Shown in pieces: positions 17,401 through 25,430 of a DNA stretch of 60,349 nt (position 1 is the stretch's first letter; each line of letters begins with the position of its first letter). The notes beneath the pieces are model-generated. The model saw only the letters and a program-made list of their open reading frames with translations. It was not told the DNA's origin and made no database searches. Source of the DNA: Phycisphaerae bacterium (GTDB lineage Bacteria > Planctomycetota > Phycisphaerae > UBA1845 > PWPN01); NCBI GenBank assembly GCA_035384605.1, contig DAOOIV010000014.1:14541-74889 (forward strand). Direction: 5' to 3'. The position numbers were made by a program, and so were the translations under genes.

Positions 17401-20400
17401 TGTGATTCCGCCCCGCGTCGGCGTTTACGGCGGCTTCGCCGGCTCGGAGACCGCCCTCGAGGAACGAAGGCCGCTGTTGAACCGCACCGTGCTCAGCGGC
17501 GACCTGAAGGCAAACGATGTTCCCGGTAGCGGACGCAGCGGTCCGAGTCGACGCGACAACTGTCATCACGTGGTGACGATCGAGGGGGGGGACGCGACAA
17601 CCGTTCTGGACGGCTTCGTAGTCACGGCAGGAAACAGCATGACCCGAGGTGGCGGCATGGTCATCCTCGACGGGGCCCCGATCATTGCCGATTGCCGGTT
17701 CATTGACAACCAGAGCAGCGATGGCGGAGGCATCTACATCATCGGGGCCGCTCCCCGGCTGACCAATTGTCTCTTTTTGGGGAATCGCGCCGTGAACGGC
17801 GGCGGTGTTTACATCGGCAGCGGTGATCCGATTCTGTCCGGTTGCGTCTTCAGCGGCAATTCGTCTTCCTTCGGCGCGGGGGGCCTTTTCTGCGGGCTAG
17901 GCAGGACGACGCTGCTCAACTGCACCGTGATCGGCAACAGCACAAGCGCGTACGGCGGCGGGGCGTACATTGCTTCCGGCGCAGCCGCCAACGTCACGAA
18001 CTGCATCTTCTGGGGCAACATGCGGCAAGGGGCGGCAAGTGCGAAGTCGCAGCTTGAGGTGGCCGGCACCGCAACCGTCGCGCACTGCGCGATCCAGGGT
18101 AGCCAGGGGCTTTGGGAAGACCAGAACAACACCTGGCGCAATCCGATGCTTGTAGATCCGGACGGTCCCGATGACGTGCCGGGTACCGAGGACGACGATT
18201 GGCATCTCCTGGCCTCATCGCCTTGCGTGGACGCAGGTACACCGCTTGCGCCCGATGCGGTCACGCCGCTCGATGTGGACGGCGAGGCCAGAGTGCGGAA
18301 TTGTCGCATCGACATCGGCGCTGACGAATCGGCTTTCCATCGCGACTGCAACGGCAATGCGATACCCGACGCCTGTGAGGTCCTTGATGGAACCGGCTCC
18401 GATTGCGACGCAAACGGAGTGTTGGATTCGTGCGAGGTCTTCTCACGCTCGCGCCTGCTGGTGACCAGTGCTTGGGGGGATAAGGTGCTCAGCTTCGACG
18501 GCACAACCGGCGACTACTTGGGGCCGCTTGTTGATCGGCGGGCGGCCGATCTCCGCGAGCCGCGGGCGATTGCCATTGACAGCGATCGAAGAGTGTATGT
18601 GGCCGCCGCGGGCAGCGACAGGGTTGTCGAATACGCGGGCAACAATGGTCTGCCCGTCAGAAGCTTCGCCGGTCCCGACTTGCGTCGCCCGACGGCGTTG
18701 TTGTTGGTTGAGCCGACTCTCATGCTGGTTGCCAATGGTCAGGACAACAGCGTGGTGCAGTTCGACCTCGATAGCGGCCGGCCGTTGGGGATCCTCGTTC
18801 AGTCTGGTGAGGGGGGGCTGGCGGGGCCGTCGGCCATGCTTCGGTCGCCTGAGGGACATCTGCTGGTGGCCAGTCAGCAGACCAATCGGGTGTTGGAATA
18901 CGATTGGAAGACCGGTGCGTTCCGCCGGGTCGTCTGCGAAGGCGCTGGTCTGTCCGGGCCGAGTTCACTGTTGCTCGAAAAGGGCCGCAATCTCCTCGTT
19001 GCCAGTCGCGATACCGGCGAAATTCTGAGATACGCGATGGACGGCACCTTCTTGGGATGGTTCGTGCCCAGCGGCAGCGGGGGGTTGACAAGGCCCGAGA
19101 GTATGGTCTGGGGTCCCAACGGAAGCCTGTTCGTGTGCAACCTGAACACTCACAGCGTGCTCGAGTTTCGCGGCCTCGACGGTTCGCCCGTGGACCATGA
19201 TCCCGGACGCCCGGGTGTCCAGGCGGCGTTTGCCGTCGGCGTCGGTTCGTTGAGACCTACGGGCTTGGCATTCCTGTATGCCAATGAGTGCAACGGTAAC
19301 GGCGTGCCCGAAAAGTGCGACATTGCCTCCGGAGCCAGCACCGACTGCAATGAGAACAAATGGCCCGACGAATGCGAAGGCGATTCCGACGGTGACGGTG
19401 TCATCAACGGCTGCGATGAAGACGACGACAACGACGGGATCCCCGATGACGGTAATCGCAGCGGCTATGTGGGCGATAAACCCTGCACCGGCGGCGTGCT
19501 GACAAAGTGCGATGATAACTGTCCTTACGATCCGAATCCCGATCAGGCTGACCGTGACGGCGACGGACGTGGCGATGCCTGCGATGTGACCGTGTTTGTC
19601 GACTCGCGAGCCACCGGGGCGAACGACGGCAGTGATTGGGCCAACGCCTTCACCGATCTGCAGGATGCTCTTGCCGCCGCCGCGGATTCGGATGGACGGG
19701 TTGATGAAATCTGGGTTGCCGAGGGCGTCTACCGTCCCGATCGAGGTACCGGCGACCGGTCATCGACTTTCATGCTGGTTCCGGGAGTGCGGATCTATGG
19801 CGGGTTTGCGGGAGGAGAGGTGAGCGTTGAGCAACGCCGTCCGCTCCTGCATCCCACGGTGCTCAGCGGCGACTTGGCGGCCAACGATACGTCCGCGTTT
19901 GAACCCGCCAGGGCAATCGACAACTGCTATCACGTGGTCACCAGCCCTTCGGCAGTGCTGAGGGGCAGGCCGGCACTCCTGGACGGGTTTGTGATTACCG
20001 GCGGTTGGGCGGACGGTCATCCTCCAAATGATCGCGGCGGGGGCTTGCTCGTCGTCAATAGCGGTCCCACCGTGGCTTGCTGCGAATTCAGAATGAATTA
20101 CGCCCGAAAGTCCGGCGGAGCCGTTTTCAGCGGCTACTACGGCAACCCCGCCATTGCCAATTGCAGTTTCCTTATCAACCATGCAGGCGAAGGAGGGGGC
20201 CTGTGCACGGTCTTCGAGAGCAACGCGCAGATCACGAACTGCCTGTTGGCGGGCAACAGCGCCGGACAATTCGGCGGAGCCATACACAGCGAGGACAGTA
20301 GCCCCACTATCGTGAACTGCACGATCGCGGCGAACCACGCACGCCTGCGAGGCGGCGGAATCAGCATCGATCGCGGCAACCCGATGGTTGCCAATACCAT

Positions 20401-21223
20401 CGTCTGGGGCAACTCGTTGACCGCCTCCTCCGGCGCCGGTTCGCAGATATTCAGCCCCAAAGGGGGTGAGTTCGTCGCCTACAGTTGCGTTCAGGACGAC
20501 GTGCCGGGCGACGGTCGCACCTATCGCGGCGTCCAGAACATCGACATGGATCCGCTGTTTGTTCGGCCGGCCGGCGACGGCGGTGACGGCTGGGGCATCG
20601 GCGGTAATGACGATCCCGGCAATCTGCACCTGCGCAGCGGTTCGCCCTGCATCGACCGGGCGAACACACTGATGTTGACCGAGAACATGAGCGGTCTGAG
20701 CGGCAGCGGCGTTATGAGCGGGCAGGTGCTGCTCGATCTGGCCGGCTTCGAGCGAATCGTGGACGCCCCTGACAGCGAGTCCCCGGCGTCTTTTCCCGGC
20801 GCGACTCTGGACTTGGGAGCTCTTGAAAAGCACCCCGACTGCAATGCAAACGGCATTCCCGATGCGTGTGACGCAAGCTGTGGCACGCCCTACGGGCCCT
20901 GCGATGTCCCGGGTTGCGGAACCAGCCAGGATTGCACCGCCGACAGGATTCCCGACGAATGCCAGCCCGACACCGATGACGACGGTCTGGCCGACGTCTG
21001 CGAATGGTCTTATGGCGATTTCGACCTGGACGGGGACGTGGATCAGAGTGATTATGGCCTTCTGCAGCGTTGCCTTGGTGATCCCGCTTCCGTTCCCCTC
21101 GACCCTTCCTGCAGGGGTGTTGACCTCGACCGAGACGGGAAAGTCAACCGTAGCGACATCCTGGTTTTTGTGCGCTGCCTTGTCGGCCCGGACTGTCCGG
21201 CGGACCCCAACTGCTTGAAATAA
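14447..21223 (+). CDS. Giant secreted C10-family (streptopain-like) cysteine peptidase with beta-helix, TSP3 and dockerin-like regions
   Basis: This is a 2258-residue exported protein. TTG 14447 is chosen because GGGAG lies 8 bases upstream and a signal peptide follows (IAAAVLLSLGCGAGAVLAAP). A propeptide-like stretch precedes a peptidase C10 domain (about 190-440). Its nucleophile is probably Cys225 in CPIGCVATSLAQIL and its base His388 in NHSIVVDGY, followed by NMGWGG (411-416). Three parallel beta-helix segments rich in NCTLSGN- or NCLFLGN-like rungs lie at about 455-790, 925-1290 and 1715-2120. Thrombospondin-3 calcium repeats (DNCP..D.D.DG.GDACD) sit at about 810-925 and 1645-1715, an NHL-like propeller at about 1320-1600, and a two-loop dockerin-like tail after 2187. 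It probably acts at the cell surface or outside the cell on proteins or glycoproteins. Catalysis is inferred from motifs only. Confidence 0.88.
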   Translation: MTNSKDIAAAVLLSLGCGAGAVLAAPVDRPRAAVTAQGWWSLRAQTTLKGRGLPADGPGALKSLRSALSSKTAFAVEQGRSLLDEQGVVRAYQFDLPGGGAVVIAADDAVSPVFFYSLDGKFDPAVPPAAAIWDEFCRQVKENASRPDGNAPHTSWRVIEQSFAGRLDPAFTAAANPIPDVGSSAISRGPLLRTRWHQDEPYNLLAPERLDCTLPAHYCRCPIGCVATSLAQILAFWQSPLFGTGGPAGGECYTWNNGDPESSRWPSLCFDRSWYDGRYLPVCDDADAPFYDWHNMSETVSATDPSVMQDAVAKLCYHCAVSLKTGFCSGGEQLSGAISDPAVPVRYFGFAAGGCLISKSGFSEDHWFEEIKRQIDLGWPLWYDVPNHSIVVDGYAEDIVGGTSERRFHVNMGWGGASNGWYLIGSMPRMPGYEGAVVNLRPAGFGGGPRIREVDADGRSGEYATIQAAINASTDGDEIVLRPGVYTGWGNRDLDFWGKAITVRSVNPDDPAVVAATIIDCQGVQSRPRRAFLFHSGETTGSTVAGLTITGGYAPTHLIGDQIVSVGGAVLCAGASPTIRQCVIRANSAGLAGGGVFSFGEAGPVIQRCVIAGNSAAGGGAVAAWLDSSPKLESCLLTGNTASEGAALHYWEAGRAEVVNCTLSGNRLTDDDGRIVVCQGGDVALTNSLLWNETTGGAREIAVRNAQSSSRVLVSHTDVRGGQAAVVVESGAVLDWAAGNIEGNPGFISASGADGDPLTWHDNDYRLLDGSPCVEAGDNLVLAGETAKDLDGNPRRAGSNVDMGAYEFGSFADCDADGIPDRDQQDRDHDTRIDACDNCPDSPNAAQEDLDSDGVGDACDPDIDDDGVSNGNDNCPRTGNADQQDTDTDGVGDACDNCPLVSNPDQADADGDGTGDECAAARLYVDARASTHGDGRSWSTAFASLEKALSSAAASAGRTTEIWVAAGVYRPSRRIVPEIDGSATFVIPPRVGVYGGFAGSETALEERRPLLNRTVLSGDLKANDVPGSGRSGPSRRDNCHHVVTIEGGDATTVLDGFVVTAGNSMTRGGGMVILDGAPIIADCRFIDNQSSDGGGIYIIGAAPRLTNCLFLGNRAVNGGGVYIGSGDPILSGCVFSGNSSSFGAGGLFCGLGRTTLLNCTVIGNSTSAYGGGAYIASGAAANVTNCIFWGNMRQGAASAKSQLEVAGTATVAHCAIQGSQGLWEDQNNTWRNPMLVDPDGPDDVPGTEDDDWHLLASSPCVDAGTPLAPDAVTPLDVDGEARVRNCRIDIGADESAFHRDCNGNAIPDACEVLDGTGSDCDANGVLDSCEVFSRSRLLVTSAWGDKVLSFDGTTGDYLGPLVDRRAADLREPRAIAIDSDRRVYVAAAGSDRVVEYAGNNGLPVRSFAGPDLRRPTALLLVEPTLMLVANGQDNSVVQFDLDSGRPLGILVQSGEGGLAGPSAMLRSPEGHLLVASQQTNRVLEYDWKTGAFRRVVCEGAGLSGPSSLLLEKGRNLLVASRDTGEILRYAMDGTFLGWFVPSGSGGLTRPESMVWGPNGSLFVCNLNTHSVLEFRGLDGSPVDHDPGRPGVQAAFAVGVGSLRPTGLAFLYANECNGNGVPEKCDIASGASTDCNENKWPDECEGDSDGDGVINGCDEDDDNDGIPDDGNRSGYVGDKPCTGGVLTKCDDNCPYDPNPDQADRDGDGRGDACDVTVFVDSRATGANDGSDWANAFTDLQDALAAAADSDGRVDEIWVAEGVYRPDRGTGDRSSTFMLVPGVRIYGGFAGGEVSVEQRRPLLHPTVLSGDLAANDTSAFEPARAIDNCYHVVTSPSAVLRGRPALLDGFVITGGWADGHPPNDRGGGLLVVNSGPTVACCEFRMNYARKSGGAVFSGYYGNPAIANCSFLINHAGEGGGLCTVFESNAQITNCLLAGNSAGQFGGAIHSEDSSPTIVNCTIAANHARLRGGGISIDRGNPMVANTIVWGNSLTASSGAGSQIFSPKGGEFVAYSCVQDDVPGDGRTYRGVQNIDMDPLFVRPAGDGGDGWGIGGNDDPGNLHLRSGSPCIDRANTLMLTENMSGLSGSGVMSGQVLLDLAGFERIVDAPDSESPASFPGATLDLGALEKHPDCNANGIPDACDASCGTPYGPCDVPGCGTSQDCTADRIPDECQPDTDDDGLADVCEWSYGDFDLDGDVDQSDYGLLQRCLGDPASVPLDPSCRGVDLDRDGKVNRSDILVFVRCLVGPDCPADPNCLK

Positions 21224-21282
21224 GCATCTCGCGGGTGCGCCGCCTCGTTTAAGGTGGGGGAGGAACGATCGCCCCGACCCCG

Positions 21283-22320
21283 CTACGACACCTCTGCCGT
21301 CTGATGCAGACATGATCGGGCTTGTTCCGTCCGGCTGAGTAGTTGCCGGACGAGAGTTTGCTCGGCGGTTCCCTCGGCGCACCCCGACGTGTATCGTCGA
21401 GCGATTTCATCGACCATTTCCGGGTCGGCGACTGTGAGGCGATCGGCATCTTCACAGATAGCGGCCACGCGGCCCAGCGACTCAACCGCCGAGTCAGCGC
21501 AGGTCTCGCACGTCAGCCGGGCGATGTCCTCGAACCGACCCTCGCGGTGCCATCGTCTCAGCAACCCGAACCACGCCTGGAATTGAGCCGGCACCTCCGG
21601 CGGCGTCGAGTCACAGGCCCAAGCCTGCATCTGCGAGCCTGGCAGTTGCCGGAGCAATTGCGGATCTTGGCCTTCAATCAGGACCAGATGCATTCCGCGC
21701 GAAGGCGAAAACCGCAGATCGGTCGAGGCGTTCACGTGCTCACGAAGACTACGCGCCAGACTGAGCATGATCCAGTTCAGCATCGCCAGCGGTTTGCTTT
21801 CTCCGGTCAGCACCAACCGGCGGCCTTCAAGAAGCATCGCTGCCGCCGGCCAGATCCACCCAACCGCTTCCGGCGAGGCCAAGTCGCGTGTTCCGGGCGG
21901 CAGGACGAGCGGCTCGAGATGCGGAGGCGGTTTGAGCAGCGGTCCGGCCTCGCCAATTACCTTGCCGATGGCCGCGTGCACCGCGCCGGGGTTGCTGTCA
22001 AACGACCTGTATGCAGCCTCGTCCAGCAGGGCCATGTGCGTATAGACGCGCTGGCCGCCCCGACCGGTGTGCTCAACGCCGGCGTGGCAGACGTAGCCCA
22101 CGCAGAACCGCCTGCTGGTCAGCCTGTAGCTCAGCAGGCCCACCGCGTCGGGCCTGCTTTCATACAGACTGCCGTGGGAAGGCGACCGAGCGGTGATCTC
22201 CGCTTTTTCGTCGGCTCGCACTCCGCGGCTGGCCGCGACGATGCGGTATCCCTGGCCCGTCGGCGTGCGGATCGAGGTGAAAACGGCCTGGTCGCACACC
22301 ACCTGTGAAGCGGCGGACAT
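21283..22320 (-). CDS. GAP1-like GTPase-associated protein
   Basis: This 345-residue protein is the last gene of the five-gene GTPase cassette. ATG 22320 has a near-perfect ribosome site (GGAGGTGA) and lies 24 bases after the GTPase stop. The N terminus (about 12-100) runs FTSIRTPTGQGYRIVAASRG, then a YRLTSRRF segment, CVGYVCHAGVEHTGRGGQRV and YTHMALLDE. This is the pattern I associate with the N-terminal domain of GAP1 proteins, the usual partners of TRAFAC-type GTPases in predicted bacterial conflict systems. The rest is alpha/beta, with W-rich and Leu-rich helices and a Cys pair (CETC) near 275. It has no signal peptide or membrane span. The biochemical role of GAP1 is not established, and the family call comes from memory of the motif. 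Confidence 0.65.
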   Translation of the reverse strand: MSAASQVVCDQAVFTSIRTPTGQGYRIVAASRGVRADEKAEITARSPSHGSLYESRPDAVGLLSYRLTSRRFCVGYVCHAGVEHTGRGGQRVYTHMALLDEAAYRSFDSNPGAVHAAIGKVIGEAGPLLKPPPHLEPLVLPPGTRDLASPEAVGWIWPAAAMLLEGRRLVLTGESKPLAMLNWIMLSLARSLREHVNASTDLRFSPSRGMHLVLIEGQDPQLLRQLPGSQMQAWACDSTPPEVPAQFQAWFGLLRRWHREGRFEDIARLTCETCADSAVESLGRVAAICEDADRLTVADPEMVDEIARRYTSGCAEGTAEQTLVRQLLSRTEQARSCLHQTAEVS

Positions 22321-22344
22321 TGCGTCACCTCCGTGTGAAACCTG

Positions 22345-23229
22345 CTACAGTTGGTCGACGACCCACTGGAAGGGCTCCAGGATACCCTGCAGCGCCGTGT
22401 GGAGCGGCACCGGAATCACGTAGTCTTCCTGCGGGGCCGTGGCGTAGCCCAGCGAGCCGACCACGCTGCACGCGAAAAACTCGAAGTTTGAAAGGCGGCT
22501 CTCACAGAGGTTCCACAACCGGTTCATGTTGGCCTTCACAAACTTGCGCGGGTCGTCAAAGCAATCGGGGCACTGGTCGGCTTTGCACAGCAGAATGGCC
22601 GTCGGCGTTCCGATACGTTGGTTGCGACCGGCGCCGTACATCGTGTCAATATAGCTCAGCATCCTCACCGCGAAGAAGTCGGGCTGCGAAGAGCCGTTGG
22701 CGGCCAGGGCCGCGTCCACCAGCAGCATCAACCCCGCCGACTTGTTCAGCAGGCTTCGGATGACCTTGAAGGTATTAGGCGCCGCCACCTCGGCGGCCAG
22801 CGATTCGCCCGCGATGTCGGGCATGATCAGATCCACCCACTTGGGTTGCGGGGAATGCTTGTATACCTGGTAGTACGCCCAGTACCACTGGTTGGCTTCC
22901 ATCGGCGTCTTCGGTGGAAACATCCGCTGGGACATGTTGCTGATGACCGTCTGTTGAAGATCGATCGAGTATGCCCCTTTGGGGATCGCCTCAAAGTCGC
23001 CGGCCCGATGGGTCAGCATGTCGAGCAGAAAGCCCAGGTAGACCGTTTTGCCCACGTTGGTATCGCCGATGACGCTGACGATTTGCGGCTCGCGGTCCTG
23101 GGCGATCGAGTCGTGTACCAGGGCCATCGGGGCGGCGCACGACAGACACTGCGGCGTCTGAGCGGCATTGATCTCTTCGCAGATCATGCAGCGGTTGGGT
23201 GCGATGGTCGTTGTCCCTTGGCCTTTCAT
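22345..23229 (-). CDS. Zinc-ribbon TRAFAC-like GTPase of a GTPase-associated system
   Basis: This 294-residue protein starts with a four-Cys zinc ribbon (C14, C17, C28, C31). A P-loop follows at 55-62 (GDTNVGKT), then a G3/Walker B motif WVDLIMPDIAGE (D138-x-x-G141) and a G4-like CKAD (215-218) after a hydrophobic strand. These are the marks of a small GTPase of the kind paired with GAP1 proteins. The ATG 23229 overlaps the stop of the FGE-like gene (ATGA) and has a consensus ribosome site (AAAGGAGG) 6-7 bases upstream, so strong coupled translation is expected. It is probably the switch of the cassette: cytosolic, bound to GAP1 and perhaps to the coiled-coil proteins. CKAD instead of NKxD leaves guanine specificity probable rather than certain. 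Confidence 0.75.
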   Translation of the reverse strand: MKGQGTTTIAPNRCMICEEINAAQTPQCLSCAAPMALVHDSIAQDREPQIVSVIGDTNVGKTVYLGFLLDMLTHRAGDFEAIPKGAYSIDLQQTVISNMSQRMFPPKTPMEANQWYWAYYQVYKHSPQPKWVDLIMPDIAGESLAAEVAAPNTFKVIRSLLNKSAGLMLLVDAALAANGSSQPDFFAVRMLSYIDTMYGAGRNQRIGTPTAILLCKADQCPDCFDDPRKFVKANMNRLWNLCESRLSNFEFFACSVVGSLGYATAPQEDYVIPVPLHTALQGILEPFQWVVDQL

Positions 23230-24329
23230 TGCGGCCTCCTTTCAGGATCGTTGGACGGTCCTTGGGCGGGCTGTGCCGGCGTCGTCCGCCCGGCCGTGGG
23301 CAGATCCGGGGACGGCGGTGTCTGACTGAGAGGCTGATCCTTGGCGTCCAGGTCCAATACGCAACGAAAGCCCACATTATGCATCCGAGCCAGGCTGGCG
23401 AGCCCCGTGCGGAAGCAACTCGTCGCTTGTGAGGCGAAATAAGTGTCGTAAGCCCCGCCCCGGATTTCCTTGAGCAGCATGTCTCCCACGACCTGTCGGC
23501 CGCAGTCGTCGGTGATCTCGTAGTTCGACGAGTTCCATTCCCAGACGTTGCCGATGAGCTGGAGCACCCCGTTGGGTGCCGCCCCGTTCTCATATTCGGT
23601 CACCGGCAGTGTGCCGCCGATGCCCGACGCCCAGATGTTGCACTTGGCAGTGTCCAGCGAATCTCCCCATGGATAGCGGCGTAGTACGTTCGCCGAACTG
23701 CGAATGCGCCAGCTTGCCGCCATCTGCCATTCCGCTCCGGTCGGCAGCCGATAACCCGCCCACAGAGCATACGCGGCGGCCTCGTAGTAGCAGATCCCCA
23801 CGACCGGATGCCGGCTGAAACGTTTGTCGTGCCGGCCGTCCTGCCAATAACGCGGTCCGGGCTTGCCCGTCTGGTCCTTGAAGTCGATGAGGTGCGGCCA
23901 GATGTCTTGCGGCCAGAGCTGCAGATCCTCATATCCGCCCGAATCGACGAACTTCTGGTATTGCTCCTGCGTGACGCAGCAGCGGGCGAGGAGGAAAGGC
24001 TTGGTCTCGAAGTCCTCCTCGGGACTGCCGGGGAAATCGTTCACCGCCAGGCTGACCGATGCGAATCCCTCGGGAACCAGGGCGAATTGCTCATCGATGG
24101 CTTCGACGGCCGCCTGAAACACCGACTGGATCATCGCATGATCCTGCCACTGATCGCGGTTGCGAACGATCGCGCCGTATCGCTCCATCTGAAGCAGCCG
24201 TTGGAGGGGATCCTGATCGAGCTTGAGCGGCTCGGCCGGCTGGTAATCATCGCTCCTGCGGTGCGATGGCAGCCCTCGGTTGTTTTGTGGCTGCCGGTTC
24301 TTCCTTCTGCTCAGTAGCGCCAATCCCAT
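23226..24329 (-). CDS. FGE/SUMF1-domain protein, probably non-catalytic
   Basis: This 367-residue protein has a formylglycine-generating-enzyme (sulfatase-modifying) fold at about 80-325. Signs are EDFETKPFLLARCCVTQEQY, RLPTGAEWQMAA (194-205), RRYPWGD, GNVWEW (260-265), RGGAY (290-294) and NVGFR (318-322). Active FGEs carry a Cys pair five residues apart before this end; here only Cys305 is present (CFRTGL, Leu at the second place), so oxidase activity is doubtful. FGE folds without the pair often bind ligands or partners. There is no signal peptide. A Pro-rich tail (about 330-367) may be a linker. The gene overlaps the GTPase gene by four bases and follows a coiled-coil gene by 42 bases. Confidence 0.8.
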   Translation of the reverse strand: MGLALLSRRKNRQPQNNRGLPSHRRSDDYQPAEPLKLDQDPLQRLLQMERYGAIVRNRDQWQDHAMIQSVFQAAVEAIDEQFALVPEGFASVSLAVNDFPGSPEEDFETKPFLLARCCVTQEQYQKFVDSGGYEDLQLWPQDIWPHLIDFKDQTGKPGPRYWQDGRHDKRFSRHPVVGICYYEAAAYALWAGYRLPTGAEWQMAASWRIRSSANVLRRYPWGDSLDTAKCNIWASGIGGTLPVTEYENGAAPNGVLQLIGNVWEWNSSNYEITDDCGRQVVGDMLLKEIRGGAYDTYFASQATSCFRTGLASLARMHNVGFRCVLDLDAKDQPLSQTPPSPDLPTAGRTTPAQPAQGPSNDPERRPQ

Positions 24330-24371
24330 AGTCGTACCCTTCTCAAGTGGCTCATGCGGCCCGACGGCCGG

Positions 24372-25427
24372 TCATGCGCCGATTGCCTTCCGCTTGGCAT
24401 CCCTGCAGAGTTTCTGGAACCGTTCGATGGATTCGCGGGCCTCCTGTTCGGCCACCGACGGAACGTTGCGATTCGGAGCCTTGCCTTGTGCAAGCTCGGT
24501 TTCGGACAGCCCATACTGCGGCAGCAGATCGTTCTTCTGTTGAGACACCTTCTCCAGTTCCTGTTGGAGCTGGGTCTGGAGCTGGGCAAGGCTGTCTCGG
24601 GCCGCCGCGGCCTCCTGCATCCGGCCGTCCAACTCCTTCTGCATGCTTGCAACAGTTGCCTCCCGCTCGGCGACCGCCTTGGCTTTTTCCTCGATCGAAG
24701 CCGCCAGCCGGTTCATTTCCTCCTGTTTCGCCTTGATTGCCTCCTGCTCCTTGACCAGTGCCGCCTGCTGGCTCTTGAGTTGTTCTTCCAGGCCGCCCAG
24801 CGACGTCCGCTGTTTCTCCCAATCGCTGCGCTCCTTCTCAAAGTTGCTCGTCGCTTCCGCCAGCGAGGCCTTCGCGGATTCAACCTGCTTCAGATCTTTC
24901 TCGATCTCGGCGGCCCGCGCCTCGATCTTGGCCACTTCGGCCTTGAACTGCTGTTCCTCCTGGTCCAAAGCGGCCTTGCGACTGTTCAACGCGGCTTCGT
25001 CCCGCGAGATCGCCTCGGATTTGGAACGCACCTGCTCGGACTGCGTGCTCAACTCCCTGGTGAGCGCATCCAGTCGGGCTTGGGCTTCTTTCAGTTCCTG
25101 CTCGCGCTTCTGACATTCGGCCTCGCGAGCCGCCAGGGTCTTCTCGCGGTTCTCGTACTGTTCGCAGAGCTCCTGAGCCTGCTGATCGTGGTTCTTCGCT
25201 TCCTCGGTCAGGCGATGGGCATAGTCTTCAAGGGCCTTGCGGCACGATTCCAGAACCTGGGCGCGTGCTTCCAGCAGCTCGCGGACGGTCTGCATCGCGG
25301 ATACGAGGTTCTGTTCCGTCGACTCGATCCTGCTCAAGTCGAAGGAGGGTACCGCGTTCGGTATCGCGGACCGGGTTTCAGTAACCGGCTCCGTGGCTTC
25401 CTTTTCTTTTGCTCTGGATCTCAGCAT
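24372..25427 (-). CDS. Long coiled-coil protein of the GTPase cassette
   Basis: This 351-residue protein is almost all coiled coil. From about residue 30 to 315 it is rich in Ala, Glu, Gln, Lys and Leu with heptad spacing, for example EQYENREKTLAAREAECQKR and EEEMNRLA-type segments. There is no enzyme motif, signal peptide or membrane span. The N terminus is short and charged (MLRSRAKEKEA). It starts three bases after the stop of the upstream coiled-coil gene, with GGGGAAG as ribosome site, so the two are co-translated. A scaffold or filament role next to a GTPase is plausible but inferred. Coiled coils give spurious matches to SMC and myosin proteins, and I see no ATPase head. Confidence 0.75.
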   Translation of the reverse strand: MLRSRAKEKEATEPVTETRSAIPNAVPSFDLSRIESTEQNLVSAMQTVRELLEARAQVLESCRKALEDYAHRLTEEAKNHDQQAQELCEQYENREKTLAAREAECQKREQELKEAQARLDALTRELSTQSEQVRSKSEAISRDEAALNSRKAALDQEEQQFKAEVAKIEARAAEIEKDLKQVESAKASLAEATSNFEKERSDWEKQRTSLGGLEEQLKSQQAALVKEQEAIKAKQEEMNRLAASIEEKAKAVAEREATVASMQKELDGRMQEAAAARDSLAQLQTQLQQELEKVSQQKNDLLPQYGLSETELAQGKAPNRNVPSVAEQEARESIERFQKLCRDAKRKAIGA

Positions 25428-25430
25428 GTC

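Noticed and set aside
24372..25427. An SMC-like or myosin-like ATPase
   Set aside because: The similarity is only coiled-coil composition. There is no Walker motif or hinge.
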